10,877 nt of DNA from VRUE01 sp035605155 (lineage in GTDB: Bacteria > Actinomycetota > Thermoleophilia > Solirubrobacterales > 70-9), in assembly GCA_035605155.1 (NCBI GenBank), contig DATNHC010000011.1, forward strand, positions 1-10,877. The letters run 5' to 3'. The notes under the pieces are model-generated. The model was not told the origin of the DNA, did not search any database, and was given only the letters and a program-made list of their open reading frames with translations. Shown here piece after piece: positions 1-5,777 of this stretch (position 1 is the stretch's first letter; the number at the start of each line of letters is the position of its first letter). The position numbers were made by a program, and so were the translations under genes.

Positions 1-757
1 CCTTGAGCGCACCGAGATCGGCACGGACGAAGGCGACCCGCCGGTGGGGGCCGATTTCGACATTGAACGGCGTCGAGGGGGCCGCCATGCCGGCGCCGAC
101 CATCTTGCTCGTGTCGCCGATGCCACGCAGGACCTGGCGCGGGCCGCGCAGCACCGCCCGCATGCCGCGCACGATCTCGCGCGGGCTGGTGGCGCGCTCG
201 CGCAGCGCGTCGCCGAGCAGCTTGAGGTCGGTCGGCTCGGGCCGCGGCGCCCACTTGGGCGGCATCGCGGGTGGGTTGGCAGGCTCACGCTCGAGGTCGA
301 AGAGAACCGTGGTGATGTCGACGCCGGAGACACCGTCGACGAGGGCGTGATGGCTCTTGCCGATGATTGCGAAGCGCCCGTCGCGCAGGCCCTCGACCAG
401 CCACAGCTCCCAGAGGGGCTTGCTGCGATCGAGCTGCTGGGAGAAGATCCGCGCCGCCAAGTTACGCAGCTGCTCCTCGGAGCCGGGCTCGGGCAGCGCG
501 GTCTGGCGCACGTGGTATTCGAGGTTTAGGTAAGGGTCGTCTACCCATACCGGCCGGCCTTGGCCGAAGGGGACGAAACGCAGCTTCTGGCGGAAGCGGG
601 GCACGAGGTGCAGGCGCGAAGCGATGTGGTTGCGGAAGTCGCCGATGCTCGGCGGCGGGCCCTCGAAGATGCTGGTCGAGGCGACGTGCATGTGGGCGCC
701 GGCGCGCTCCATGTGCAGGAAAGAGGAATCGAGCCCTGTCAGCCTGTCGGAGCTCAC
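1..757 (-). CDS. Wax ester synthase/diacylglycerol O-acyltransferase (WS/DGAT), partial, N-terminal part
   Basis: This gene runs off the left edge, so only the first 252 codons are visible. The family transfers acyl groups from acyl-CoA to fatty alcohols or diacylglycerol to make wax esters or triacylglycerol, usually at the inner membrane or lipid-droplet surface. The translation opens with RLTGLDSSFLHMERAGAHMH, the usual family beginning. It has PLW at residues 114-116, the catalytic HHxxxDG motif as HHALVDG at 136-142 (the second His is the general base in this family), and a PSTPFN motif at 227-232. The start is GTG at 757, chosen because the family N-terminus begins there; a weak GAGAAG lies 9 nt upstream. 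It follows dinB with a 53-bp gap on the same strand, so co-transcription is possible. The family is certain; wax ester versus triacylglycerol specificity cannot be read from this. Confidence 0.93.
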   Translation of the reverse strand, partial: MSSDRLTGLDSSFLHMERAGAHMHVASTSIFEGPPPSIGDFRNHIASRLHLVPRFRQKLRFVPFGQGRPVWVDDPYLNLEYHVRQTALPEPGSEEQLRNLAARIFSQQLDRSKPLWELWLVEGLRDGRFAIIGKSHHALVDGVSGVDITTVLFDLEREPANPPAMPPKWAPRPEPTDLKLLGDALRERATSPREIVRGMRAVLRGPRQVLRGIGDTSKMVGAGMAAPSTPFNVEIGPHRRVAFVRADLGALK

Positions 758-810
758 GGCCGCAATCTTCTCACACGGTTGGCGTAGCCCTGCGAAGGAG
801 ACGTGAACGC

Positions 811-1899
811 TCAGGCGGCCTGCTCGAGCTGCAACTGGCCTTGTGGCGCGTCCGGCTCCTCCTCACTCTCCGTGCCGGTCTCGAAGCCGGCGACGCGCAC
901 GCCGAGCAGGCGCACCGGCCGCGGCGGGTCGTAGGCGCGCAGCAGGTCGAGGGCGATGGGAGCGACTACGGCGGGATCGCTGGTGGGCGCCTCGACCGTG
1001 TGCGAGCGGGTCACGTTGGTCCAGTCGTCGAGCCGCACCTTGATTCCGATCGTGCGCCCCTCGAGCTGGCGCTTGCGCAGGCGTCGGCAGAGCTCCTCGG
1101 AGAGCTGGCGGATGTGCGACTCCATCTCGCCGCGATCGGCGACGTCGATGTCGAAGGTGGTCTCCGCCGACTGCGACTTGGTCTCACGCACAACCGTGAC
1201 CGGTGTGTCGTCTTCGAGCTGCGCACGCCGCTGCAGCCAGCGTCCCTGCCGGGGGCCGAAGGACTGCTCGAGGCCAGTGGGATCCTGGGCCCGCAGGTCG
1301 GCCAGCGTGCGGACCCCCATCGCCTCGAGCTTGGCGACCGACTTGGGGCCGATCCCGGGAATCAGCCCGGGGGAGCTCTCGGCAAAACGCACCAGGGCCT
1401 CGTCTCGGGTGAGCACAACGAGGCCAGCCGGCTTGCCCAGCTCGCTGGTGATCTTCGCCAGCATGCGGCTCTCGGAGATCCCGATCGAACAGGTGAGCCC
1501 GGTCTCCTCGCGGATCTCGGTCGCGATTCGCCGCATCGTCGCCTTCGGTGAGAAGAGCGCCGTGAGGTCGACGTAGGCCTCGTCGAGGCCGACCACCTCG
1601 ACGATCTCCGCGTTACGGCGCAGGATCGCCATCACCTCCCCGGAAGCCTCCCGGTAGGCGGTGAAGTCGGGCTGCAGGTAAACCGCGTCGGGCAGGCGCC
1701 GCCGCGCGACCGCCGCCGGCATCGCCGAGTGGATCCCGGCCAGCTTGCGCGCCTCATAGCTCGCGGTCGTCACCACGGCCCGCGGTCCGGAGCCGCAGAC
1801 GACGACCGGCTTGCCCTTCAGCTCCGGCCGCCGGCGCAGCTCCACGGACGCGTAAAAGGCGTCCATGTCGAGATGGGCGACGGTCCTCTTTACGGCCAT
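811..1899 (-). CDS. dinB: DNA polymerase IV (Y-family translesion polymerase)
   Basis: 362 aa, normal length for the family. DinB copies damaged templates with low fidelity and is recruited to stalled forks by the sliding clamp. The catalytic metal ligands are visible: D11 in HLDMDAFYASVE near the N-terminus, and D106/E107 in VVGLDEAYVDLT. Y16 sits at the steric-gate position that excludes ribonucleotides (F13 in E. coli DinB). A helix-hairpin-helix segment (GLIPGIGPKSVAKLEAMGV) follows around residues 177-195, then the little-finger domain. The extreme C-terminus, GQLQLEQAA, resembles the short clamp-binding tail of Pol IV (QLVLGL in E. coli), but lacks the aromatic residue of the common QxxLF form. 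Start ATG 1899, with a TACCAT hexamer six bases upstream and no good Shine-Dalgarno. No LexA-type box was recognised in the short upstream region. Confidence 0.96.
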   Translation of the reverse strand: MAVKRTVAHLDMDAFYASVELRRRPELKGKPVVVCGSGPRAVVTTASYEARKLAGIHSAMPAAVARRRLPDAVYLQPDFTAYREASGEVMAILRRNAEIVEVVGLDEAYVDLTALFSPKATMRRIATEIREETGLTCSIGISESRMLAKITSELGKPAGLVVLTRDEALVRFAESSPGLIPGIGPKSVAKLEAMGVRTLADLRAQDPTGLEQSFGPRQGRWLQRRAQLEDDTPVTVVRETKSQSAETTFDIDVADRGEMESHIRQLSEELCRRLRKRQLEGRTIGIKVRLDDWTNVTRSHTVEAPTSDPAVVAPIALDLLRAYDPPRPVRLLGVRVAGFETGTESEEEPDAPQGQLQLEQAA

Positions 1900-1905
1900 C
1901 GACCG

Positions 1906-1911
1906 ATGGTA
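1906..1911 (-). promoter_or_regulatory. Candidate -10 element of dinB (leaderless)
   Basis: TACCAT on the minus strand ends six bases before the dinB ATG, so initiation at the usual distance would start the mRNA at or within a base or two of the start codon. No convincing -35 is seen. It fits the TANNNT pattern of actinobacterial -10 elements and the same spacing seen at several other genes here. Confidence 0.5.
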
Positions 1912-1969
1912 AGAGGGGAGCGGGACGGGATCGGACGGGCAGAAGAGTTAGCGGTCGAATCGCCGCGGG

Positions 1970-1975
1970 TAGGAT
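1970..1975 (+). promoter_or_regulatory. Candidate -10 element of the cupin gene (leaderless)
   Basis: TAGGAT ends seven bases before the ATG at 1983. A weak -35 candidate TTAGCG lies at 1948-1953, 16 bp upstream. There is no separate Shine-Dalgarno, which agrees with leaderless initiation. Confidence 0.55.
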
Positions 1976-1982
1976 CCGCTCG

Positions 1983-2399
1983 ATGGCCGACGTGACCCAC
2001 GTGAAGGTCGACGAGATCGAGTCGATCGATGGCTTCTTCGAGGGCATCAGGTTCCACAAGGCCGCCGCCGGTCTCGGCGTCAGCTCCTTCGGCGTCTCGA
2101 TCATCGAGATGGAGCCCGGCGCCGACGAATACCCGGAGCACGATCACTCCGAGGAGGGCATCGGCGGCCAGATGTTCGCCAAACGCCCCCAGCAGCTCGG
2201 CCAGGAGGAGGTCTACGTCGCCCTGCGCGGCTCCGGCACCCTCGAAGCCGATGGCGAGCGATACCCGATCGACCAGGATCACCTCGTCCGTGTAGGCCCC
2301 ACGGTCAAGCGCAAGGTCGTCCCAGGCCCCGAGGGCCTTCGCCTCCTTGCCCTTGGCGCAACGCCGGGCGCGGCCTACGACTCGGGCGGCTCGTTGTAG
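1983..2399 (+). CDS. Small single-domain cupin protein
   Basis: 138 aa. The cupin beta-barrel signature is visible: EYPEHDHSEEG gives H53 and H55 of the HxH pair, and QEEVYVALRGSGTLEADGE around residues 74-92 supplies the motif-1 glutamate and turn. About 20 residues lie between the HxH pair and that glutamate, more than in the classic motif. Motif 2 (VRVGPTVKRKVVPGPEGLRLLALG, split here as VRVGPTVKRKVV and PGPEGLRLLALG, 102-125) has lysine or arginine where a metal-binding histidine is expected. Metal binding may therefore be incomplete, and a non-enzymatic or sensing role is possible. Start ATG 1983 is fixed by the upstream promoter. The gene diverges from dinB and precedes an unknown small gene by 29 bp. 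The substrate is unknown. Confidence 0.85.
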   Translation: MADVTHVKVDEIESIDGFFEGIRFHKAAAGLGVSSFGVSIIEMEPGADEYPEHDHSEEGIGGQMFAKRPQQLGQEEVYVALRGSGTLEADGERYPIDQDHLVRVGPTVKRKVVPGPEGLRLLALGATPGAAYDSGGSL

Positions 2400-2415
2400 A
2401 TCGGCCTTCCCGCCC

Positions 2416-2421
2416 TAGACT
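2416..2421 (+). promoter_or_regulatory. Candidate -10 element of the 92-aa gene (leaderless)
   Basis: TAGACT ends seven bases before ATG 2429. TTGTAG at 2394-2399, 16 bp upstream, is a candidate -35 and includes the TAG stop codon of the preceding cupin gene. The same hexamer TAGACT precedes the membrane-protein gene at 6881. Confidence 0.55.
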
Positions 2422-2428
2422 TCGGGCG

Positions 2429-2707
2429 ATGGCTTCCCCGGAGGCGAAGAACCTCGAGGCGATCTCGAAGGCGATCGACCAGCACAACTCGAGCTGCCCG
2501 TTCCCGGCGGCAGAGGTGCGGATGAATCCTTTCGAGGTCGAGCGGCTGGGTTGGGATCAGATCCGCGGCCTACCGGTCGTGCCCGACGCCGAGATCGGCA
2601 CGGGCCGCTTCCGCATCGTCTGCTCGCGCGACCTCGACGGCGAAGGCCTCGAGGAGGTCGAGGCCGTCGGCCAAGAGTTGAAGACCGCCGCTCCAGCCAA
2701 CAACTGA
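2429..2707 (+). CDS. Conserved-looking small hypothetical protein (92 aa)
   Basis: I do not recognise this family. The protein is 92 aa, acidic and soluble-looking, with no signal peptide or membrane segment. Its middle is ordered and proline/aromatic rich (CPFPAAEVRMNPFEVERLGW at 23-42, then IRGLPVVPDAEIGTGRFRIV), and it has two cysteines, C23 and C66. Both flanks look less constrained, with an alanine/asparagine-rich tail. Codon use matches its neighbours, and a promoter-like TAGACT precedes the ATG at leaderless spacing, which supports a real gene. It ends four bases before a long inverted repeat. It could be co-expressed with the cupin, but each has its own -10 candidate. No function can be inferred. 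Confidence 0.75.
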   Translation: MASPEAKNLEAISKAIDQHNSSCPFPAAEVRMNPFEVERLGWDQIRGLPVVPDAEIGTGRFRIVCSRDLDGEGLEEVEAVGQELKTAAPANN

Positions 2708-2711
2708 ACCG

Positions 2712-2764
2712 GCGAACTGCATCAAATTCTCGGCCTGCTAGACCGAGAATTTGATGCAGTTCGC
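2712..2764. repeat. Perfect 22-bp inverted repeat between convergent genes (hairpin, likely bidirectional terminator)
   Basis: Left arm 2712-2733 (begins GCGAACTGCATC) and right arm 2743-2764 (ends GATGCAGTTCGC) are exact reverse complements, separated by a 9-nt loop CCTGCTAGA. It begins four bases after the stop of the 92-aa gene and ends one base before the stop of ccdA, so it occupies the whole gap. In both directions a transcript would form the same stem. No T-run follows either arm, so a classical intrinsic terminator is not met. U-tract-less terminators are described in actinobacteria. The arm has an AT-rich core, unlike the surrounding DNA. Confidence 0.85.
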
Positions 2765-2765
2765 G

Positions 2766-3527
2766 TCAGACGGAGTTCCAGAAGTCCAGACCGAGGCTCG
2801 AGAGCCAGCTCTGGGCCTCGGCGTTGAGCTGGGTCAGCTGGTCGGTCCAGATCAGGACGCCCATCGCAATCAGGATCAAGCCACCGGTGGCGACGATCGC
2901 CTGGTAGTGGCGCTTGACGACGGCGAAGGCAGTGGTCATGCGTGAGAAGGCGATCGCGGTGAGCAGGAAGGGGATCGCCAGACCGGCCGAGTAGACGACG
3001 AGCAACAGGGCACCATGGCCAGCCGAGCCCGAGAGCGAGGCGGCGGTGAGGATCGCGCCGAGGGTGGGGCCGATGCAGGGAGTCCAGGCAATCGCGAAGG
3101 CTGCCCCGGCGACGATCGGACCGCCCTTGCCGGCGCGCTCGAGCAGGGCGTCGACATGCCACTCGCGGTTCAGCCGGGTGACGAAGAGCGAGGCGACGAA
3201 GAGGACGCCCATGGCGATAATCAGAGCCGCGGCGATCTTGCTGAGCAGCTCCTCGTTGTCCTGGAGGGTCGAGCCGAGGCCGGTCGCGGTCAACCCGAGG
3301 AGGACGAAGATCGTCGAGAAGCTGGCGACGAAGAGCAGGCTCGGCACAAGGACGCGACGCCAGCCGGCGCTGTCAAGCTCGTTGGCGGAGACCCCGCTGA
3401 CCGCCGAGAGGTAGCCGGGCACGAGCGGCAGCACGCAGGGGGAGAGGAAGGAGACGACCCCCGCCGCGAGCGCGGCAAAGATGCCCACCCCGGCGGCGGG
3501 ATCGGAACTGAACTCGGCGAGGATCAC
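2766..3527 (-). CDS. ccdA: CcdA/DsbD-like membrane thiol-disulfide transporter (cytochrome c biogenesis protein)
   Basis: 253 aa, six or so hydrophobic segments. CcdA carries reducing equivalents from cytoplasmic thioredoxin across the membrane to extracytoplasmic thioredoxin-like proteins, for example for haem attachment to apocytochrome c. The two redox cysteines are present in their usual contexts: C31 in SFLSPCVLPLVPGYLS and C151 in AIAWTPCIGPTLGAIL, each followed by a proline-bearing helix. There is no periplasmic thioredoxin domain, so it is the short CcdA type rather than full DsbD. Start GTG 3527, with GGAG a few bases upstream and a TACCCT hexamer eight bases upstream. No resB/resC or other cytochrome maturation genes are adjacent. 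A VKOR/DsbA pair lies about 3.5 kb away and does the opposite (oxidising) chemistry. Confidence 0.93.
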   Translation of the reverse strand: MILAEFSSDPAAGVGIFAALAAGVVSFLSPCVLPLVPGYLSAVSGVSANELDSAGWRRVLVPSLLFVASFSTIFVLLGLTATGLGSTLQDNEELLSKIAAALIIAMGVLFVASLFVTRLNREWHVDALLERAGKGGPIVAGAAFAIAWTPCIGPTLGAILTAASLSGSAGHGALLLVVYSAGLAIPFLLTAIAFSRMTTAFAVVKRHYQAIVATGGLILIAMGVLIWTDQLTQLNAEAQSWLSSLGLDFWNSV

Positions 3528-3535
3528 GAATCTCC

Positions 3536-3541
3536 AGGGTA
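3536..3541 (-). promoter_or_regulatory. Candidate -10 element of ccdA
   Basis: TACCCT ends eight bases before the GTG start. The -35 region would overlap the left end of the 45-bp palindrome at 3552-3596, so a protein bound there could affect ccdA as well as the divergent operon. Confidence 0.4.
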
Positions 3542-3551
3542 TCGCCGTGCG

Positions 3552-3596
3552 TGACTTCGTCTTTATTCGCCATATACGCGAGTAAAGGCGAAGTCA
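3552..3596. promoter_or_regulatory. 45-bp imperfect palindrome, candidate operator
   Basis: Arms TGACTTCGTCTTTA (3552-3565) and TAAAGGCGAAGTCA (3583-3596) are complementary at 13 of 14 positions. Inside them, TCGC (3567-3570) and GCGA (3578-3581) share the same centre at 3574, around an ATATA core, so 17 of the 19 outer pairs match. It lies in the 143-bp region between divergent ccdA and the thiolase operon. The position and exact shared centre suggest a regulator binding site. An RNA hairpin in a leader is the alternative. No regulator gene is adjacent. Confidence 0.6.
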
Positions 3597-3609
3597 GCGG
3601 AAAAGCCGG

Positions 3610-3615
3610 TAGATT
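3610..3615 (+). promoter_or_regulatory. Candidate -10 element of the thiolase operon
   Basis: TAGATT matches the TAGNNT pattern seen elsewhere in the window. Initiation about 7 nt downstream would give a leader of roughly 48 nt that includes the Shine-Dalgarno. No clear -35 is seen. Confidence 0.35.
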
Positions 3616-3618
3616 TCC

Positions 3619-3632
3619 TGGCTGACCAGCCA
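3619..3632. promoter_or_regulatory. Small dyad TGGCTG-AC-CAGCCA, candidate operator
   Basis: Two perfect 6-bp arms are separated by 2 bp, just downstream of the TAGATT candidate -10 and roughly at the expected transcription start. The position suits a repressor site. It is short enough that chance is a real possibility in GC-rich DNA. Confidence 0.35.
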
Positions 3633-3659
3633 AACCGCGGCGCAGGCACGCGGCGACAC

Positions 3660-3664
3660 AGGAG
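3660..3664 (+). promoter_or_regulatory. Shine-Dalgarno deciding the TTG start of the thiolase
   Basis: AGGAG with a 6-nt spacer to TTG at 3671. It supports the TTG codon, which also gives the family-typical N-terminus RTFVIGVGMTKF right after the start. Confidence 0.75.
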
Positions 3665-3670
3665 CAGACT

Positions 3671-4864
3671 TTGAGCAACCGCACGTTCGTGATCGGGGTC
3701 GGGATGACCAAGTTCGAGAAGCCCGGCACCAAGGACGGGGATTACCCCGATTGGGCCAAGGAGGCGGGGGAGAAGGCGCTCTCGGACGCCGGCGTTCCCT
3801 ACGAGGACGTCGAGCAGGCCTTCGCCGGCTACTGCTACGGCGACTCGACCTACGGCCAGCGGGCGCTGTACCAGCTCGGTCTCACCGGGATCCCGGTCGT
3901 CAACGTCAACAACAACTGCTCGACCGGCTCCTCGGCGCTCTTCCTCGCCCGCCAGGCGGTCAAGGGCGGCCTCGTCGATTGCGCCCTGGCGCTCGGCTTC
4001 GAGAAGATGGAGCCCGGCAGCCTCGGCGTCAAGTACACCGACCGCACCAACGCGCTCGACAAGCACGCGATGCGCATGTTCGAGATCCGCGACCCCGAGC
4101 AGTCGCCGCCGGCGCCGCAGATGTTCGGCAACGCCGGCCGCGACCACATGGAGAAGTTCGGCTCCAACCCCGACCACTACGCCTGGATCGGCTGGAAGAA
4201 CCACAAGCACTCGGTCAACAACCCCTACGCCCAGTTCCAGGACACCTACACACTCGAGGAGATCAAGGCGGCGAAGATGATCCACGACCCGCTGACCAAG
4301 CTGCAGTGCTCGCCGACCTCCGACGGCTCCGCCTGCGCGATCGTCGCCTCCGAGCGCTACGTCGACGAGCACGGGCTCTGGGATCAGGCGATCGAGATCG
4401 CCGGCCAGTCGATGGTCACCGACCTCAGCTCGACCTTCGCCGAGGGCACCGACTGCATGAAGATCGTCGGCTCCGACATGTCGAAGCAGGCGGCCGACGA
4501 GGCCTACGCCGAGGCCGGCGTCTCCGCCGAGGAAATCGACGTCTGCGAGCTGCACGACTGCTTCAGCGCCAACGAGCTGATCACCTACGAAGCGCTCGGC
4601 TTTGCCGCCGAAGGCGAGGGCCACAAGCTGGTCGAGGAAGAGGCCACCACCTACGGCGGCAAGGTCGTCGTCAACCCCTCGGGGGGGCTGATCTCAAAGG
4701 GCCACCCGCTGGGCGCGACCGGCCTGGCGCAGTGCTCGGAACTGACCTGGCAGCTGCGCGGCACCGCCGACAAGCGGCAGGTGGAGGGCGCGAAGACCGC
4801 CCTGCAGCACAACATCGGCCTCGGCGGCGCTGCCGTGGTCACCGTCTACAAGCCGGCGGCCTAG
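3671..4864 (+). CDS. SCP2/SCPx-type 3-ketoacyl-CoA thiolase (lipid-transfer-protein family)
   Basis: 397 aa. Thiolases of this class cleave 3-oxoacyl-CoA, often with branched or steroid side chains, into acetyl- or propionyl-CoA and a shortened acyl-CoA. The sequence closely resembles the thiolase half of animal SCPx as I remember it, with shared blocks such as GWKNHKHSVNNPY (174-186). The nucleophile is C83 in NNNCSTGSSAL. The HDCF motif is at 295-298, whose C297 in SCP2-thiolases replaces the C-terminal CxG cysteine of classical thiolases. GHPLGATG is at 344-351. The C-terminus reads QHNIGLGGAAVVTVYK with no CxG cysteine, as expected for the class. The fused SCP2 lipid-binding domain of animal SCPx is absent. 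Start TTG 3671 with AGGAG upstream. It is the first gene of an operon, 22 bp before an SDR gene. The physiological substrate is unknown. Confidence 0.93.
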   Translation: MSNRTFVIGVGMTKFEKPGTKDGDYPDWAKEAGEKALSDAGVPYEDVEQAFAGYCYGDSTYGQRALYQLGLTGIPVVNVNNNCSTGSSALFLARQAVKGGLVDCALALGFEKMEPGSLGVKYTDRTNALDKHAMRMFEIRDPEQSPPAPQMFGNAGRDHMEKFGSNPDHYAWIGWKNHKHSVNNPYAQFQDTYTLEEIKAAKMIHDPLTKLQCSPTSDGSACAIVASERYVDEHGLWDQAIEIAGQSMVTDLSSTFAEGTDCMKIVGSDMSKQAADEAYAEAGVSAEEIDVCELHDCFSANELITYEALGFAAEGEGHKLVEEEATTYGGKVVVNPSGGLISKGHPLGATGLAQCSELTWQLRGTADKRQVEGAKTALQHNIGLGGAAVVTVYKPAA

Positions 4865-4886
4865 GGGTCGCCGAAGAGGAGGCAGC

Positions 4887-5774
4887 ATGGCGAAGCAGCG
4901 ACGCTCACTCAGCGGCAAGGTCGTGGCGATCACCGGCGGTGCGCGGGGGATCGGCAAGGCGACGGCGACGGCGCTGATCCGCAAGGGGTGCCGGGTCGCG
5001 ATCGGCGACCTCGACCTGGCCCTCGCAGAGGAGACGGCACGCGGGCTCGGGGGCGGCACGATCGCCCTGCCGCTCGACGTCACCGACCGCAGCTCCTTCG
5101 CCGCCTTCCTCGACGCCGCCGAACGCGAGCTCGGCCCCGTCGACGTGGTGATCAATAACGCCGGGATCATGCCGGTGACGCCCTTCGTCGAGGAGTCCGA
5201 CGACTCGATCAAGCGCCAGCTCGACATCAACGTCTACGGCGTCATCGTCGGCACTCAGCTGGCGATCGAACGCCTGCGCCCGCGGGGCAGCGGCCACATC
5301 GTCAACCTCGCCTCGCAGGCAGGCAAGGGCGGCTTCCCCGGAATCGCCACCTACTCGGGCACCAAGCACGCCGTGGTCGGGATCAGCGAGGCGGTGCGCC
5401 AGGAGCTGCGCGGCAGCGGTGTCGAGGTGGCCTGCGTGATGCCGACCGTGGTCAACACCGAGCTGACCGCTGGCGTCGGGCAGCGGCTGATCAAACCGGT
5501 CGAGGCCGAGGACGTCGCCAACGAGATCGTCGATGCGCTCGAAATGCCGCGCTTCGACGTCTGGGTGCCGCGTGCCAACGGAGTGCTCTTCAAGCTCGTC
5601 GCCCTGTTGCCGCGCGCCATGCGCGAGGGCCTCGGGCGACTGATGAAAGTCGACAAGCTGATGACCGAGGTCGACCACGGCGCCCGCCGGCGCTACGAGG
5701 AGCGCGCCGCGGCGAGTCGTGCAGAGGCCGACTCGCCGGCTGCGGAGCAAAGCGCCGAGCGCGAAGCGGCGTAG
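4887..5774 (+). CDS. Short-chain dehydrogenase/reductase (SDR), classical type
   Basis: 295 aa, an NAD(P)-dependent alcohol/ketone oxidoreductase. The Rossmann motif TGGARGIG is at 16-23, D41 at the end of the second strand (GDLD) suggests NAD(H) preference, and the NNAG motif is at 90-93. The catalytic set is N115, S143 (NLASQAG), Y156 and K160 (YSGTK). A C-terminal extension after about residue 235 has an amphipathic stretch (FKLVALLPRAMREGLGRLMK) and an alanine/glutamate-rich charged tail, longer than minimal SDRs of about 250 aa. It could aid membrane association, which is inference. Start ATG 4887 follows AGGAGG with a short 4-nt spacer. It sits between the thiolase and a methyltransferase 3 bp downstream, so a role in the same acyl or lipid pathway, such as 3-hydroxyacyl-CoA or hydroxy-lipid oxidation, is plausible but unproven. 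Confidence 0.92.
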   Translation: MAKQRRSLSGKVVAITGGARGIGKATATALIRKGCRVAIGDLDLALAEETARGLGGGTIALPLDVTDRSSFAAFLDAAERELGPVDVVINNAGIMPVTPFVEESDDSIKRQLDINVYGVIVGTQLAIERLRPRGSGHIVNLASQAGKGGFPGIATYSGTKHAVVGISEAVRQELRGSGVEVACVMPTVVNTELTAGVGQRLIKPVEAEDVANEIVDALEMPRFDVWVPRANGVLFKLVALLPRAMREGLGRLMKVDKLMTEVDHGARRRYEERAAASRAEADSPAAEQSAEREAA

Positions 5775-5777
5775 GGC

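Noticed and set aside
367..1551. 394-codon plus-strand open frame over the WS/DGAT and dinB genes
   Set aside because: It is the reverse frame of two certain genes, with an arginine/glycine/alanine-rich translation. High GC removes stop codons there.
2712..2764. Classical rho-independent terminator
   Set aside because: The stem is strong, but no T-run follows it on either strand. It is listed as an inverted repeat with a likely but unproven terminator role.
3563..4624. Long minus-strand open frame opposite the thiolase
   Set aside because: Its translation is valine/leucine/arginine-rich low-complexity sequence with no family signature, as expected from the antisense of a GC-rich gene. The plus-strand thiolase is unambiguous.
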